Part shown: positions 7,210-16,494 of the stretch, piece after piece
Layout of the letters: every line of letters begins with the position of its first letter
Numbering within the stretch: the stretch's first letter is position 1
Assembly (NCBI GenBank): GCA_022769625.1
Contig: JALEJP010000045.1
Location: forward strand, 1 to 53,740
Length of the DNA: 53,740 nucleotides
Direction: 5' to 3'
DNA from: Lachnospiraceae bacterium
GTDB taxonomy: Bacteria > Bacillota > Clostridia > Lachnospirales > Lachnospiraceae
Notes under the pieces: generated by a model
What the model was told of the DNA's origin: nothing
Database searches by the model: none
The model's input: only the letters and a program-made list of their open reading frames with translations
Made by a program: the position numbers and the translations under genes

Positions 7210-8283
7210 ATGAAGAGAACGTTCACAAAACAGGACAGTCAGGCCATGAAGGGCATTGCCATTTTGCTGATGCTTCTGCATCATCTGTTTTACAGTGCGG
7301 ATTCATCCCACGGCCTGCCTGTAAGCTATCTGCTGCTTGATACAAGGCAGGTGGTTGCTGCTGCGCGATTCTGTAAAATATGCGTCCCGGCATTTGTGTT
7401 TGTGACTGCCTATGGTATGGCAGTGAAATATGAAGCATACGGACAGGGAAGGGAACCCTTTCTGAGATTGACGCTTAAGCGTTATATCTCTCTTATGGTT
7501 TCGTTCCTGTTTGTTTATGTCCTGGCATTTGTTTTTTGTCAGATCGGCGGGATGAGAAGCTATGGGGAGGTTTATGGAAGCGGCGCAAAAAGTGTAGTTT
7601 ATGCGGTGATTGATATGCTTGGGATGACTTATTTTACGGGAACTCCCTCCATGAATCCAACCTGGTGGTATATGTCGGTGGCTGTTTTACTGATCTTCGC
7701 CCTGCCTCTTCTTTGGAGGCTGGCGCAGATGGCAGATATTCTGCCGGTTATCCTGACGGCAGGAATCATGCTGGCAGCGGGACTGTGGAAAAATCAGGCG
7801 ATGCTCTGCCTGCTGACAGCCGGTGTCGGGATTTTCTGTGAACGAAGGAAAATTCTAGAAAGACTTGCCGGCTTTTGGGATAAAAGCAGGTGGTACCGGA
7901 TGGCCGGGTGCCTGATTCTGACCGCAGGACTGGCAGTTCTGCTTCTTCTGAAGGTCAGGACGGGAAACCGGTTCTGGATCGTTATCTATCCGGTCAGTGC
8001 CGTCTTCATTGCCAAGCTTCTCTGTCTGGGGAGCAGGGATGGGAAAATATCAATAATTCTGCAGTTTTTTGGCAGATATTCCATGTATATGTTCCTGACC
8101 CATACGTTTCTGAAATCCTATTACCTGCATGATTTTATTTATGGTTTCAGACAGGCGGAGCTTATCTATGCAGTGCTTGTGGGAATATCGCTGATTCTCG
8201 CCATGCTGCTTGCCCGTCTGGAAAAGAAATTCCGGCAGGTTCTTCACATCGATGAAAGACTGCAGAAGCTTGCCGGGGGATGA
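7210..8283 (+). CDS. Integral membrane acyltransferase (acyltransferase-3 / OafA family)
   Basis: Members move acetyl, succinyl or similar groups from a cytoplasmic donor onto surface glycans or other envelope molecules. The 357 residues form about ten hydrophobic segments. The first (GIAILLMLLHHLFYS) carries the paired histidines typical of the family's catalytic site. Segments such as WWYMSVAVLLIFALPLLW and FFGRYSMYMFLTHTFL match the family pattern. The ATG at 7210 follows GGAG by 9 bases; the frame opens at 7186. It lies 90 bases before the glycosylation operon on the same strand and may acylate its product. There is no extracytoplasmic SGNH domain. Confidence 0.8.
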   Translation: MKRTFTKQDSQAMKGIAILLMLLHHLFYSADSSHGLPVSYLLLDTRQVVAAARFCKICVPAFVFVTAYGMAVKYEAYGQGREPFLRLTLKRYISLMVSFLFVYVLAFVFCQIGGMRSYGEVYGSGAKSVVYAVIDMLGMTYFTGTPSMNPTWWYMSVAVLLIFALPLLWRLAQMADILPVILTAGIMLAAGLWKNQAMLCLLTAGVGIFCERRKILERLAGFWDKSRWYRMAGCLILTAGLAVLLLLKVRTGNRFWIVIYPVSAVFIAKLLCLGSRDGKISIILQFFGRYSMYMFLTHTFLKSYYLHDFIYGFRQAELIYAVLVGISLILAMLLARLEKKFRQVLHIDERLQKLAGG

Positions 8284-8372
8284 GAAAACAATAGAAAGTA
8301 CTGTACCAGGACGCTGACAGGTCCGAAAATACCGTGCAGAGAAAGACGCTGCACATCTGGGAGGAAAAGAAA

Positions 8373-9395
8373 ATGGTTATTTCAGTCTGTATCCCATGCT
8401 ATCGCTCAGCCAAAACACTGCCAAAGGTAGTTGCGGCAATCCGGGAGGAGTTTGCAAAGCATGAGGGATATGAATATCAGATGATACTGGTGAATGACGG
8501 TTCACCGGACAATACCTTTGAGGTCATCGCACAGCTGTGTGAGGAAGATGAAAACATCATCGGCATGAATCTGTCCAGAAACCACGGACAGGCTTCGGCA
8601 AAAATCGCGGCGCTGCGTTACGCAACCGGTGATGCGCTGGTTTATATGGATGATGACGGGCAGCATCCGGCAGAGGGGATCTTCAGGCTGGTGTCCAAAG
8701 TGGAGGAAGGGTATGATGTGGTCTATGCTCATTTCCCGAAGAAGAAGGCCTCTGTTTTTAAAAAGCTGACCAGTGATCTGCACAATAAAATCGCGGAATG
8801 GACCGGAAACAAACCAAAGGGGATTCATCGCTCTTCTTTTGTGGCCTGGAGCCGTTTTGCGCTGGAATGTGTAAAAAATTATCACAGCCCGTTTCCTTCG
8901 GCCGGCGCCTATCTTCTCTGTGTGACGGACAAATTTGCAAATGTGGAGATGGAACACAAAAAGAGAATCGAAGGCAGCTCCGGCTACACGTTAAAAAAGC
9001 TGGTGGGGCTCTGGTTGAATTCCTTTACCAATTTTTCCATTGTTCCGCTGCGGCTGGCCTCTTTTGTAGGAGTGAGCTGTGCCGGGATCGGCTTTCTGTT
9101 TGGAATTTATGTGGTGATCCGTAAGCTGCTTCACCCAACGGTACCGGCCGGTTATACCTCTACGATCGCGATCCTTTTGTTTATCGGCGGTATGATCATG
9201 ATGATGCTGGGACTTCTGGGAGAATACATCGGACGCATGTACATGATCCTGAGCAACAAGCCCCAGTACAGCGTGCAGAAGGCACTGAATGTGCCAAAAG
9301 ATGCGGCAAAGAGGCTGGAGCGCAGAGATCAGCTGGTATACGAAACCGAAGAGGCGCATGTGTTTGCAGACGCAGGACGGAAAGACAGAAGGTAG
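8373..9395 (+). CDS. Polyprenyl-phosphate glycosyltransferase (GT2, GtrB/CsbB-like)
   Basis: Enzymes of this type charge undecaprenyl phosphate with one sugar on the inner membrane face. The 340 residues begin with a GT-A domain (VISVCIPCYRS, LVNDGSPDN, the metal-binding YMDDDGQHP near residue 93). They end in two membrane helices (about 230-250 and 265-290), then a short basic tail. This is the layout of GtrB, CsbB and DPM1-like proteins. GGAGG lies 8 bases before the ATG at 8373. The stop overlaps the GTG of the flippase-like gene. With that gene and the YfhO gene at 17340 it completes a three-component glycosylation set (donor synthase, flippase, GT-C enzyme), as known for lipoteichoic acid glycosylation in Bacillus and Listeria. 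The sugar is not predictable. Confidence 0.88.
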   Translation: MVISVCIPCYRSAKTLPKVVAAIREEFAKHEGYEYQMILVNDGSPDNTFEVIAQLCEEDENIIGMNLSRNHGQASAKIAALRYATGDALVYMDDDGQHPAEGIFRLVSKVEEGYDVVYAHFPKKKASVFKKLTSDLHNKIAEWTGNKPKGIHRSSFVAWSRFALECVKNYHSPFPSAGAYLLCVTDKFANVEMEHKKRIEGSSGYTLKKLVGLWLNSFTNFSIVPLRLASFVGVSCAGIGFLFGIYVVIRKLLHPTVPAGYTSTIAILLFIGGMIMMMLGLLGEYIGRMYMILSNKPQYSVQKALNVPKDAAKRLERRDQLVYETEEAHVFADAGRKDRR

Positions 9396-10630
9396 TGAAA
9401 CAGATGAATATGTTGGATATGGTGAAAAAAAAGAAAAAACTGCTCTCGGATCTGATCTATACCGTTGGAGCTTCCGTTCTGATGAACGGCGTTCTCCAGC
9501 TGATCATTTATCCTTTCATCAACTATCGGATGGGGGAGGAATACCTGGGAAATGTGGTATTCTACATGAGCATTGTGTATATCATCGGGCAGGCCATGGG
9601 AATGTCTTTTTGCAGCAACCGTCTGGTGCTGCGCAACCAGTGCAGGACGACAAACGGAGATTTCAATGCGCTGCTGCGCATACTGGCACCTCTTGGAGGC
9701 CTGGTGGGGGCTGTGATTTTTTCTTTTTATACAAAGAACGTCGGGGAGATTCTGGCATTTGGACTGATCGTGATGTTCACGGTGCTCCGCTACTACGCAA
9801 ATGTGGAGTACAGGCTCAAATTAAATTATAAAAAATACTTCCTTTATTTTGTGATCCTCACAGCCGGATACGGGATCGGTGCTGTGATCTATGCCTTTAC
9901 CGGACAGTGGTTCTGGATTTTCCTGACCGGAGAGGTGATCGCTACCCTGTACATGTTTGTGTTCGGTACGATCTTTAAAAAAGAGGCGCGCACCGATAAT
10001 ACCAGATTTGTGGCGAAGCATATCCTGTTTCTTCTGTTGTCTTATCTGGTGTTTGAAGGAATCAGCAATGCCGACCGGATGATCCTGAAAAGTCTGCTGG
10101 ATGCAAAGGCGGTGGCACTGTTTTATGTGGTCTCCATGATCGGAAAGACGCTGCAGCTGTTTGTGGGACCGATCAACAATATTGCCCTGAGTTATATGTC
10201 AGCGGACAAAAAGAAGATGACAAGGGAGGATTTCCTGAAAACTACGCTGCTTTACGTTGGCGTTGGCGCTGCTTTTTATCTGGTATGTCTGGTGGGAACA
10301 CCCCTGTATGTCAGGCTGTTGTATCCGAATCTCTACGGGGATTTAAAGGGGCTGAATCTGGTGGTCAATGCGGGGCAGGTGATCAACTTTGCGGCATCGC
10401 TGATCCTGCCGTCGATCCTGGCATCGCTTGGATCGAAATATCATATGATGCTTCAGGTGCTGTATGCGGTGGTTTATCTTCCCCTTGCCATTGTATTTAC
10501 CATGCAGGGCGGTATTTGGGGATTCGCCTTTGCGACACTTATCGCAAACAGTCTGCGCCTGATTGAGCTGGTTGTGTTTGGAATGCGCAAATTGCCGCGT
10601 GCGGCAGAAGCAGGGAGGATGGATGAGTAA
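9395..10630 (+). CDS. Wzx-like polysaccharide/lipid-linked sugar flippase
   Basis: This 411-residue protein has about twelve hydrophobic segments, starting with IYTVGASVLMNGVLQLIIYPF, and the overall look of the MOP (Wzx/MATE) exporters that flip polyprenyl-linked sugars. The reading frame opens with GTG at 9395, overlapping the preceding TAG by one base. An ATG at 9404 (MNMLDMV) is an alternative, and neither has a strong ribosome site. Its place directly behind a polyprenyl-phosphate glycosyltransferase supports a role in flipping that product. Its TAA shares one base with the ATG of the next gene (TAATG), implying translational coupling. Confidence 0.8.
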   Translation: MKQMNMLDMVKKKKKLLSDLIYTVGASVLMNGVLQLIIYPFINYRMGEEYLGNVVFYMSIVYIIGQAMGMSFCSNRLVLRNQCRTTNGDFNALLRILAPLGGLVGAVIFSFYTKNVGEILAFGLIVMFTVLRYYANVEYRLKLNYKKYFLYFVILTAGYGIGAVIYAFTGQWFWIFLTGEVIATLYMFVFGTIFKKEARTDNTRFVAKHILFLLLSYLVFEGISNADRMILKSLLDAKAVALFYVVSMIGKTLQLFVGPINNIALSYMSADKKKMTREDFLKTTLLYVGVGAAFYLVCLVGTPLYVRLLYPNLYGDLKGLNLVVNAGQVINFAASLILPSILASLGSKYHMMLQVLYAVVYLPLAIVFTMQGGIWGFAFATLIANSLRLIELVVFGMRKLPRAAEAGRMDE

Positions 10631-11592
10631 TGGATATAAAAGACAGTATTTCTTATTTTATAAAGCAGAACCGGAAACAGTGCACCGGTGTGCGCCGGAT
10701 TCTGAATGTACCGGATTATATTTTCTGTGCACTTGCATTTAAATGCGGCTGCAGAGATTATTTCTGCGGGAAGATTTATGAAAAAACCTTTGGACAGAGA
10801 CAAGGCTATATCACACAGTTTCGCAAGGATGCCCTGGCGAAAAAATACAATGACAGAGAAATGGCACAGCGTGTGGACAATAAGGCATCCTTTGATGCCA
10901 TGTTTACAAAATATCTGCATCGGGACTGGCTGGATGTGGACAAAAGCACCATGGAAGAGTTTGAGGCATTTGCCGGGCGTCATGAGGAATTTTTTGTAAA
11001 AGCAGTCAATACCAGCGGCGGAAACAGTATCTGGAAGTGCAATCCGGCAAAATCCAAAAAGACGTTAAAACAGCTTCGCAGCAAAATGAAAGGCTGTATC
11101 CTGGAGGAACCCATCATCCAGCACAGCAGGATGAGCAGCCTGCATCCCGGAACGGTAAATACCATCCGTGTCAACACGGTCTGGTCCGGGGGTGAGCCTC
11201 ATGTGTTTGCGGCCGTGCTGCGCATGGGTTCAAAAGGCTGTGTGGACAATTTCCATGCAGGCGGCGGTATGGGAGCCGAGATCGATCTGGAAACGGGTGT
11301 CGTATTTACCACGGCGATCAATATGGAGAATCAGCGTTTTATTTTCCACCCGGTGACCGGAGCACAGATCGTTGGATTTCAGGTTCCAAACTGGGACAGG
11401 GTGCTTGCCATGGTAAAAGAGATGGCCTCTCTGGTGCCGCAGGTGCGAACCATCGGATGGGATGTGGCTGTGACGGAGGACGGCTGCTGTGCAGTGGAGG
11501 GCAACAGCCGGTGTGATTTCCTGATCTGCCAGATGCCGCGCAATATCGGAAGATATCATGAGTTAAAAGCATTGCTTGAGGAGGCCAGATGA
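10630..11592 (+). CDS. ATP-grasp protein of the sugar-transfer-associated type
   Basis: The 320 residues match the ATP-grasp family often found in glycan loci. A lysine-bearing strand (FFVKAVNTSGGNSIW, near residue 125) is followed by the glycine-rich GCVDNFHAGGGMGAEID. Next come HPVTGAQIVGFQVPNW and the metal/ATP-binding end GWDVAVTEDGCCAVEGNSR. Such proteins are presumed to join a carboxylate to an amine or hydroxyl at the expense of ATP; direct biochemistry for this branch is sparse. The start overlaps the preceding stop, and the next gene begins one base after its own stop, so all three are one transcript. The N-terminal 90 residues are basic and helical. Confidence 0.8.
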   Translation: MDIKDSISYFIKQNRKQCTGVRRILNVPDYIFCALAFKCGCRDYFCGKIYEKTFGQRQGYITQFRKDALAKKYNDREMAQRVDNKASFDAMFTKYLHRDWLDVDKSTMEEFEAFAGRHEEFFVKAVNTSGGNSIWKCNPAKSKKTLKQLRSKMKGCILEEPIIQHSRMSSLHPGTVNTIRVNTVWSGGEPHVFAAVLRMGSKGCVDNFHAGGGMGAEIDLETGVVFTTAINMENQRFIFHPVTGAQIVGFQVPNWDRVLAMVKEMASLVPQVRTIGWDVAVTEDGCCAVEGNSRCDFLICQMPRNIGRYHELKALLEEAR

Positions 11593-11593
11593 C

Positions 11594-12571
11594 ATGCCGG
11601 TGATCGTGATGACAAACCATTACGGAAAGGTACCGTACCAGATCGTTCAGCGTGTGGTTCCGGAAGGGTTTACCCTGAAGATGGCAGAGCGTGCTGACCG
11701 GAAGTCGCTGCTTGCGCTGGTGCCGGAGGCAGATTATCTGCTGGCAGGCGGGAGAAGTCCGATTGACAGAGAACTGCTTTCCTGTGCTTCCAGGCTGAAA
11801 ATGATCCAGCGCACCGGAGTTGGGATGGATACGGTGGATGCCGGAGCCGTTTTTGAGCGTGGGATTCCGGTCTATGTCAACCGGGGCGTAAATGCGGCAA
11901 GTGTGGCGGAACACACGGTGATGCTGCTGCTTTCCGTACTGCGAAGGACTGCGGTGATCGATGCCCAGTTAAGGCAGGGTATATGGAAAAAACAGGAAAA
12001 TGGCATTTTGAACCATGAGCTCTGGAAAAAAACGGTGGGGCTTGTGGGAATGGGAGAGATCGGGCAGAAAACGGCGCGGATGCTTTCCGGCTTTGAAGTG
12101 CGGCTACTGTATCACACACCAAAGAGGAAACCGGAGGAGATGGAGTTTGCGCTTGGCCTTACCTGGATGCCCTATGAAGAACTGCTTGCGCAGTCGGATA
12201 TCGTGATTTTTCAGTGTGCGCTCAACGACAGGACAAGGGGTATGCTTGGAGAAAAACAGATCAAAAGGATGAAACAGGGAAGTATTGTGATCAATACGGC
12301 AAGAGGTGCACTGATTGATGAGAAGGCACTTGCGGATGCGCTTAAGTCCGGATGGATTGCGGGGGCGGGGCTTGATGTATTTGAAAAAGAACCTCCTGCT
12401 GTGGATAATGCTTTCTTTCCAATGAAAAATGTGGTATTATCGCCTCATATAGGCGGCGTGACGCAGGAGGCATTTCAGCGGATGATGGCGCTTGCGATGC
12501 GCAATATTGTCCTGTTTGAGCAGGGACGATATGAGGAATTGGAGGACAGGTTATGGAAGAAAACAGTATGA
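11594..12571 (+). CDS. D-2-hydroxyacid dehydrogenase (NAD-dependent)
   Basis: The 325-residue protein reduces a 2-oxo acid to a D-2-hydroxy acid, or the reverse. It has the NAD-binding motif GMGEIG (152-157) and the catalytic Arg237 (NTARGAL), Glu266 (DVFEKEPP) and His285 (SPHIGG). The substrate-binding domain is at the N-terminus, with IQRTGVGMDTVD. The family spans phosphoglycerate, lactate and glyoxylate enzymes; the short C-terminus rules out a regulatory ACT domain as in long SerA. GAGGAGG lies 9 bases before the ATG at 11594. It sits amid lyase and hydratase genes, suggesting a role in making a hydroxy-acid building block. Confidence 0.9.
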   Translation: MPVIVMTNHYGKVPYQIVQRVVPEGFTLKMAERADRKSLLALVPEADYLLAGGRSPIDRELLSCASRLKMIQRTGVGMDTVDAGAVFERGIPVYVNRGVNAASVAEHTVMLLLSVLRRTAVIDAQLRQGIWKKQENGILNHELWKKTVGLVGMGEIGQKTARMLSGFEVRLLYHTPKRKPEEMEFALGLTWMPYEELLAQSDIVIFQCALNDRTRGMLGEKQIKRMKQGSIVINTARGALIDEKALADALKSGWIAGAGLDVFEKEPPAVDNAFFPMKNVVLSPHIGGVTQEAFQRMMALAMRNIVLFEQGRYEELEDRLWKKTV

Positions 12572-13461
12572 AAAAGACGAGAGCATTTTTGGAGAGCCTT
12601 GGACTGCCGGCGGGAGATCTGTACTCCCTGCCGGACTCCGGCAAACGGTTTCCGGATGGGGCACAGTATCGTTTTGAAGTACCGGGCATACAGGGACCGA
12701 AAGCGATGCGTGCATTGCTTCAGGAGCTTGACAAAAATGATTTTTATATACATCGTGTAACCCAGACAAAGGGGATTTATACACTGACAGATCAGGAGAT
12801 CAGCGAGATGGCTGCGCTTGCGAAACAGTACAGCGTGCAGCTGATTCTGGCAATCGGACCTCGTGCGACTACGGATACCAGCGCCTCGGTGCATACACCG
12901 GAAGGACAGCGAATGGGATATCGCCTGCGAGGGCAGGAGCAGATCGTGCGGGCCATTGAGGAGGTAAAGCGAGCAGCGTCTCTTGGATGCCGTCATTTTA
13001 TCATGTACGATGAAGGCTGTCTCTGGGTGCTGAATAAGGCCAGAAAAGCAGGGGAGATTCCACAGGATTGTCAGTTCAAGCTGTCTGCCCATGCAGGCCA
13101 TGGGAATCCCTGTTCGGCAAAGCTCATCGAAAGCATCGGGGCGGACTCCATCAATCCGGTGCGTGACATTCAGCTTCCCATGCTTGCAGCCATGCGGGCG
13201 GCCATTGATATCCCCATTGACATCCATACCGAAAATCCGGCGTCCTCCGGCGGCTTTATCCGTCACTATGAGGTACCGGAGATGATCCGTGTGGCTTCCC
13301 CGATCTACCTGAAAACAGGGGGATCTGTGGCAAAGACCCACAGCTGGGATACCACGGAGAGCGATGCCAGAGCCAGGGCAAAGCAGGTTATGCTGGTGAA
13401 GCGTGTCATTGATACTTATTATCCGGAGGCAGTTTATTCGCCAAAGGGATCTATTGCATAA
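12553..13461 (+). CDS. TIM-barrel-like protein, possibly U32-peptidase related
   Basis: This 302-residue cytoplasmic protein has alternating strand-helix units. It carries conserved-looking motifs: EVPGIQGPKAM, LILAIGPRATTD, HFIMYDEGC, KLSAHAGHGNPC, DIPIDIHTENPAS and PIYLKTGG. The spacing suggests a (beta/alpha)8 barrel, and the style recalls U32-family proteins, but I cannot confirm that. Acidic and histidine residues at strand ends (DEGC, HAGHG, DIHTEN) would suit a metal-dependent aldolase or isomerase. The ATG at 12553 has TTGGAGG 7 bases upstream and overlaps the dehydrogenase by 19 bases. A second ATG at 12568 would form an ATGA overlap. Its strict embedding in the operon suggests it acts on the same acid. 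Confidence 0.65.
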   Translation: MEENSMKKTRAFLESLGLPAGDLYSLPDSGKRFPDGAQYRFEVPGIQGPKAMRALLQELDKNDFYIHRVTQTKGIYTLTDQEISEMAALAKQYSVQLILAIGPRATTDTSASVHTPEGQRMGYRLRGQEQIVRAIEEVKRAASLGCRHFIMYDEGCLWVLNKARKAGEIPQDCQFKLSAHAGHGNPCSAKLIESIGADSINPVRDIQLPMLAAMRAAIDIPIDIHTENPASSGGFIRHYEVPEMIRVASPIYLKTGGSVAKTHSWDTTESDARARAKQVMLVKRVIDTYYPEAVYSPKGSIA

Positions 13462-13475
13462 ACAGGAGGAGAGTT

Positions 13476-14729
13476 ATGAGTGAAAAGCCGGTGGCGATTG
13501 TGCTTGGCGGCATTGTGCCGCATAAAAATCTTCTGGAGAAGCTGAAAAAAAGAGGCTATTTTACGATTCTGATCGACTATTTCGAGAATCCTCCCGCTGC
13601 TGAGGCAGCAGATCTGCATCTTCGGGAAAGTGCCATGGACAAGGATGCGGTGCTTGCTGCTGCAAAGAAATATGGCGCAGAGCTTGTGCTTTGCACCTGC
13701 CTGGACCAGCAGATTGGAATCGCCTGTCAGGTAGCAGAAGAGCTGGGACTTCCCCATCCCTACAGCTATGAGAAAGCGCTGGAGGTGACAAACAAGGAAA
13801 AAATGAAAAAGATCATGTGGGAAAATGGCATCCCCACTTCCAGATATTTTTCGGTGCACGATGTATCGGAGGTACACGATGCAGGCTTACATTTCCCTAT
13901 CATGGTAAAACCGGCGGACAGCTGCGGCTCGGCCGGTATTAAAAAGGTATTCTGTCCGGAGGAGGTTTTTGCGGCGGTGGAAAATGCACTGCACTGGAGC
14001 CGTTCCCATACGGCCGTGGTGGAGGAGTTTGTGGAAGGAGTGGAGGTCAGCGTCTACACCTTTATCGCGGAGCATAAGGCTCATGTGCTGCTGACATCAC
14101 AACGGTTCAGCAAGCTGGGCGAGGATGGAAGCTGCATCAAATGCTATGCTAGCATCGCCCCTGCCGCAGTCTCTGACCAGGTGGCAGCCGATATGGAGAA
14201 ACTCGGCACCAGGATCGCAGAGGTATTCGGGCTGGACAATACAGCCATGTTCTACCAGTGTATGGTAAAAGACGGAGAAATTAAAGTGATCGAGTTTGCA
14301 CCCCGTATCAGCGGCGGCATCTGTTTTCGGACCATTGAGGAAAATACCGGCTTTGACATCATAAATGCAGCGATCGACTCCTGGATTGGTAATCCGGTGC
14401 ACATGGAATATCACAGGCCGCAGATGTACAATATGACCCAGCAGATCCATGCGCTTCCCTGTGTGTTTGATCACATCGAAGGGGCAAAACAGCTGAAAGA
14501 GCAGGGCATTCTGGATACGCTGTTTCTGCACAAGACAAAGGGAGCCCACATGGGGGATGACAAAGCCAGCAGTGCCAGAGTGGCGGCGGCTCTTGTCCGT
14601 ACAAAGGACCGCAGTGCGCTGCCCTCTCTTGCCAGACGTGTGGTGGAGGGACTTACGGTTTATGATGAGAATGGTAAGGATGTCAGCGTGCGCGGATTAT
14701 ATTTACAGGAGAAGGATATCAGGTCATGA
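13476..14729 (+). CDS. ATP-grasp carboxylate-amine ligase
   Basis: The 417 residues show a classic three-part ATP-grasp enzyme. The N-terminal Rossmann-like domain begins AIVLGGIVPHKNLLEKL and contains DQQIGIACQVAEELGLP. The ATP-binding lysine lies in FPIMVKPADSCGSAGI (about 143-158), the acidic pocket in VVEEFVEGVEVSVYTF, and the metal-binding end in KVIEFAPRISGG. This matches enzymes that activate a carboxylate as acyl phosphate and couple it to an amine (carbamoyl-phosphate/PurK/amino-acid ligase type). AGGAGGAG precedes the ATG. The stop overlaps the next ATG (ATGA). With the ATP-grasp at 10630 this makes two ligases in one operon. The substrates are unknown. Confidence 0.85.
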   Translation: MSEKPVAIVLGGIVPHKNLLEKLKKRGYFTILIDYFENPPAAEAADLHLRESAMDKDAVLAAAKKYGAELVLCTCLDQQIGIACQVAEELGLPHPYSYEKALEVTNKEKMKKIMWENGIPTSRYFSVHDVSEVHDAGLHFPIMVKPADSCGSAGIKKVFCPEEVFAAVENALHWSRSHTAVVEEFVEGVEVSVYTFIAEHKAHVLLTSQRFSKLGEDGSCIKCYASIAPAAVSDQVAADMEKLGTRIAEVFGLDNTAMFYQCMVKDGEIKVIEFAPRISGGICFRTIEENTGFDIINAAIDSWIGNPVHMEYHRPQMYNMTQQIHALPCVFDHIEGAKQLKEQGILDTLFLHKTKGAHMGDDKASSARVAAALVRTKDRSALPSLARRVVEGLTVYDENGKDVSVRGLYLQEKDIRS

Positions 14730-15877
14730 AACAGAATCAATATAACGTAGATTTCAAATTTATCGAAGAACCGCAGGAATTTGACAAGCATACCGAGCGG
14801 GAACAGCTTGCCTACTGTCTGGGGGCAACACTTTATATGCCTGCCCTGCGCAATTTTGCGGAGATCGTACTGAAAAAGAAGGTGGAAGGGCTGTGCTCCA
14901 TGGTTGTCTGTTTTGAGGATGCGGTGGATGAGAAGGTGCTTCCACAGGTGGAGGAAAATGCGGTAAAATATCTGGAGGTTTTAGCTAATGCAAAAAAAAC
15001 CGGCCAGGTTTCGGAAAAAGAGCTTCCGCTTATGTTTTTCCGGGTGCGTTCCGTGGAGCAGTTTCATTCTATTACCGGAAAACTGGACGGGGAGCTTCTG
15101 GATCTGCTTACCGGATTTGTATTCCCCAAATTTTCCATCGGAAGCGCAGAGGCATATTTTTCTCATCTGCGCAGCCTGAATGAACAGTATGGATTAAATC
15201 TCTACGCCATGCCGATCATCGAGGGCAGGGAGGTGGCCTTTAAGGAGACACGTCTGGAAAGCCTGCTGGCGGTGAAAAAGTTCCTGGATGAGAACAGGGA
15301 GCTGGTGCTGAATGTGCGCGTGGGCGGCACGGATTTTTCTTCCGCGTTCGGGGTACGCCGTGGCGTGGACTACAGTATTTATGATATCATGACGGTCAGT
15401 GAGTGCCTCTGTGACATCCTGAACGTATTCGGACGGGACAACGAATATGTGGTTTCCGGTCCGGTGTGGGAATATTTCCTGGCAAATAAAGAGATGAAAT
15501 TCAAGGCGAATCTGGATTTCAGTCTGCAGAGTTCACTGCTTAAGAGAAAGCGCCTGGTCAATGAGGCGATTGACGGTCTGCTGCGGGAGGTGATCATCGA
15601 CCGCGCCAATGGATTTGTGGGGAAGACGGTCATACATCCCACCCATGTGAAATACGTAAATGCCATGCAGGCTGTGACCGAGGAGGAATATAAGGATGCC
15701 ATGCAGATTCTGATGGCATCGGGCGGGGTACTGAAAAGCCCGAAGGGAAACAAGATGAATGAGATCAAGCCGCACAGAAGCTGGGCCCGCAAGATTTACT
15801 GCAAGGCTAAGGCATACGGTGTGATCAAAGATGAATCCGAATATCTGGGCATGGTGGCGCGTGAAGATTTTGCGTAA
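14726..15877 (+). CDS. HpcH/HpaI aldolase / citrate-lyase beta (CitE)-like protein
   Basis: The 383-residue protein belongs to the CitE-like carbon-carbon lyases, which cleave or form beta-hydroxy acids such as malyl- or citramalyl-type compounds, or condense pyruvate-like units. Recognisable parts are LGATLYMPALRN, CFEDAVDE (acidic metal-site region, about residue 60), FVFPKFS, AMPIIEGREVAF and RVGGTDFSSAFG. The last part, VGKTVIHPTHVKYVNAM, resembles the conserved GK-x-x-IHP-x-Q end of the family. Length exceeds plain CitE (about 290), with an extra C-terminal 60 residues. It overlaps the preceding ligase gene by 4 bases (ATGA), implying coupled translation. Confidence 0.83.
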   Translation: MKQNQYNVDFKFIEEPQEFDKHTEREQLAYCLGATLYMPALRNFAEIVLKKKVEGLCSMVVCFEDAVDEKVLPQVEENAVKYLEVLANAKKTGQVSEKELPLMFFRVRSVEQFHSITGKLDGELLDLLTGFVFPKFSIGSAEAYFSHLRSLNEQYGLNLYAMPIIEGREVAFKETRLESLLAVKKFLDENRELVLNVRVGGTDFSSAFGVRRGVDYSIYDIMTVSECLCDILNVFGRDNEYVVSGPVWEYFLANKEMKFKANLDFSLQSSLLKRKRLVNEAIDGLLREVIIDRANGFVGKTVIHPTHVKYVNAMQAVTEEEYKDAMQILMASGGVLKSPKGNKMNEIKPHRSWARKIYCKAKAYGVIKDESEYLGMVAREDFA

Positions 15878-15924
15878 AGCGAACGAAGCAGCGCGTGACA
15901 GAACAGTCAGTGATGGAGGACAGG

Positions 15925-16431
15925 ATGAAAAAACTGAAGGTTCCGGCATCCGGGGAAGCGATCGCAGACCTGCAGCCGGGTGACATGGTAGAACTGAGTG
16001 GATATATTTTTACAGGCAGAGATGCGGTGCTGCCAAAGCTGGTAACATGCATCCAGGAGGGAAAGCTTGCCAAGAGCGGGCTTGATCTTCAGGGAAGTGT
16101 GATTTTTCACACGGCGGTGAGCCCGGCGGGGATTGGCCCCACTTCCAGTAACAAGGTTGAGATTGAGGGGAGTATTCCGGTGCTGTCGGAGGCAGGCGTG
16201 AAAATCCATCTGGGAAAGGGAGCGCTGAAGCCGGAGACCGTCCGGGCACTTGCAGAAAACAATGCGGTCTATGCGGTGACGCCGCCTGTGACAGCGCTGT
16301 TTGGAAGTCGTGTGGATTCTGTGGAGGTTGCGGCTTTTCCCGAGGAAGGGATGGAGGCTCTTCACCTTTTAAAGGTGCATGATTTCCCTGCCATCATTGC
16401 GGCAGCCCACGGAAGATCGATTTACGATTAG
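15925..16431 (+). CDS. Fe-S hydro-lyase beta subunit (fumarase C-terminal / TtdB-like)
   Basis: The 168 residues form the swivelling beta domain of class I fumarases and tartrate dehydratases. Visible motifs are LQPGDMVELSGYIFTGRDA and FHTAVSPAGIGPTSSNKVE, which carries the substrate-binding PTS, followed by IHLGKGAL. The alpha subunit is encoded next, so the pair should make one enzyme that adds or removes water from a dicarboxylate. The gene order beta-then-alpha is the reverse of the usual ttdA-ttdB. I took the ATG at 15925 (GGAGG 5 bases upstream). GTG at 15895 or ATG at 15913 would add 10 or 4 residues not expected in the family. Confidence 0.88.
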   Translation: MKKLKVPASGEAIADLQPGDMVELSGYIFTGRDAVLPKLVTCIQEGKLAKSGLDLQGSVIFHTAVSPAGIGPTSSNKVEIEGSIPVLSEAGVKIHLGKGALKPETVRALAENNAVYAVTPPVTALFGSRVDSVEVAAFPEEGMEALHLLKVHDFPAIIAAAHGRSIYD

Positions 16432-16494
16432 CGGTATTTCCGGTATGGAAAGCCATATACGGAAATACTGGTCTTTTCAGGAAGGATAGAGCAA

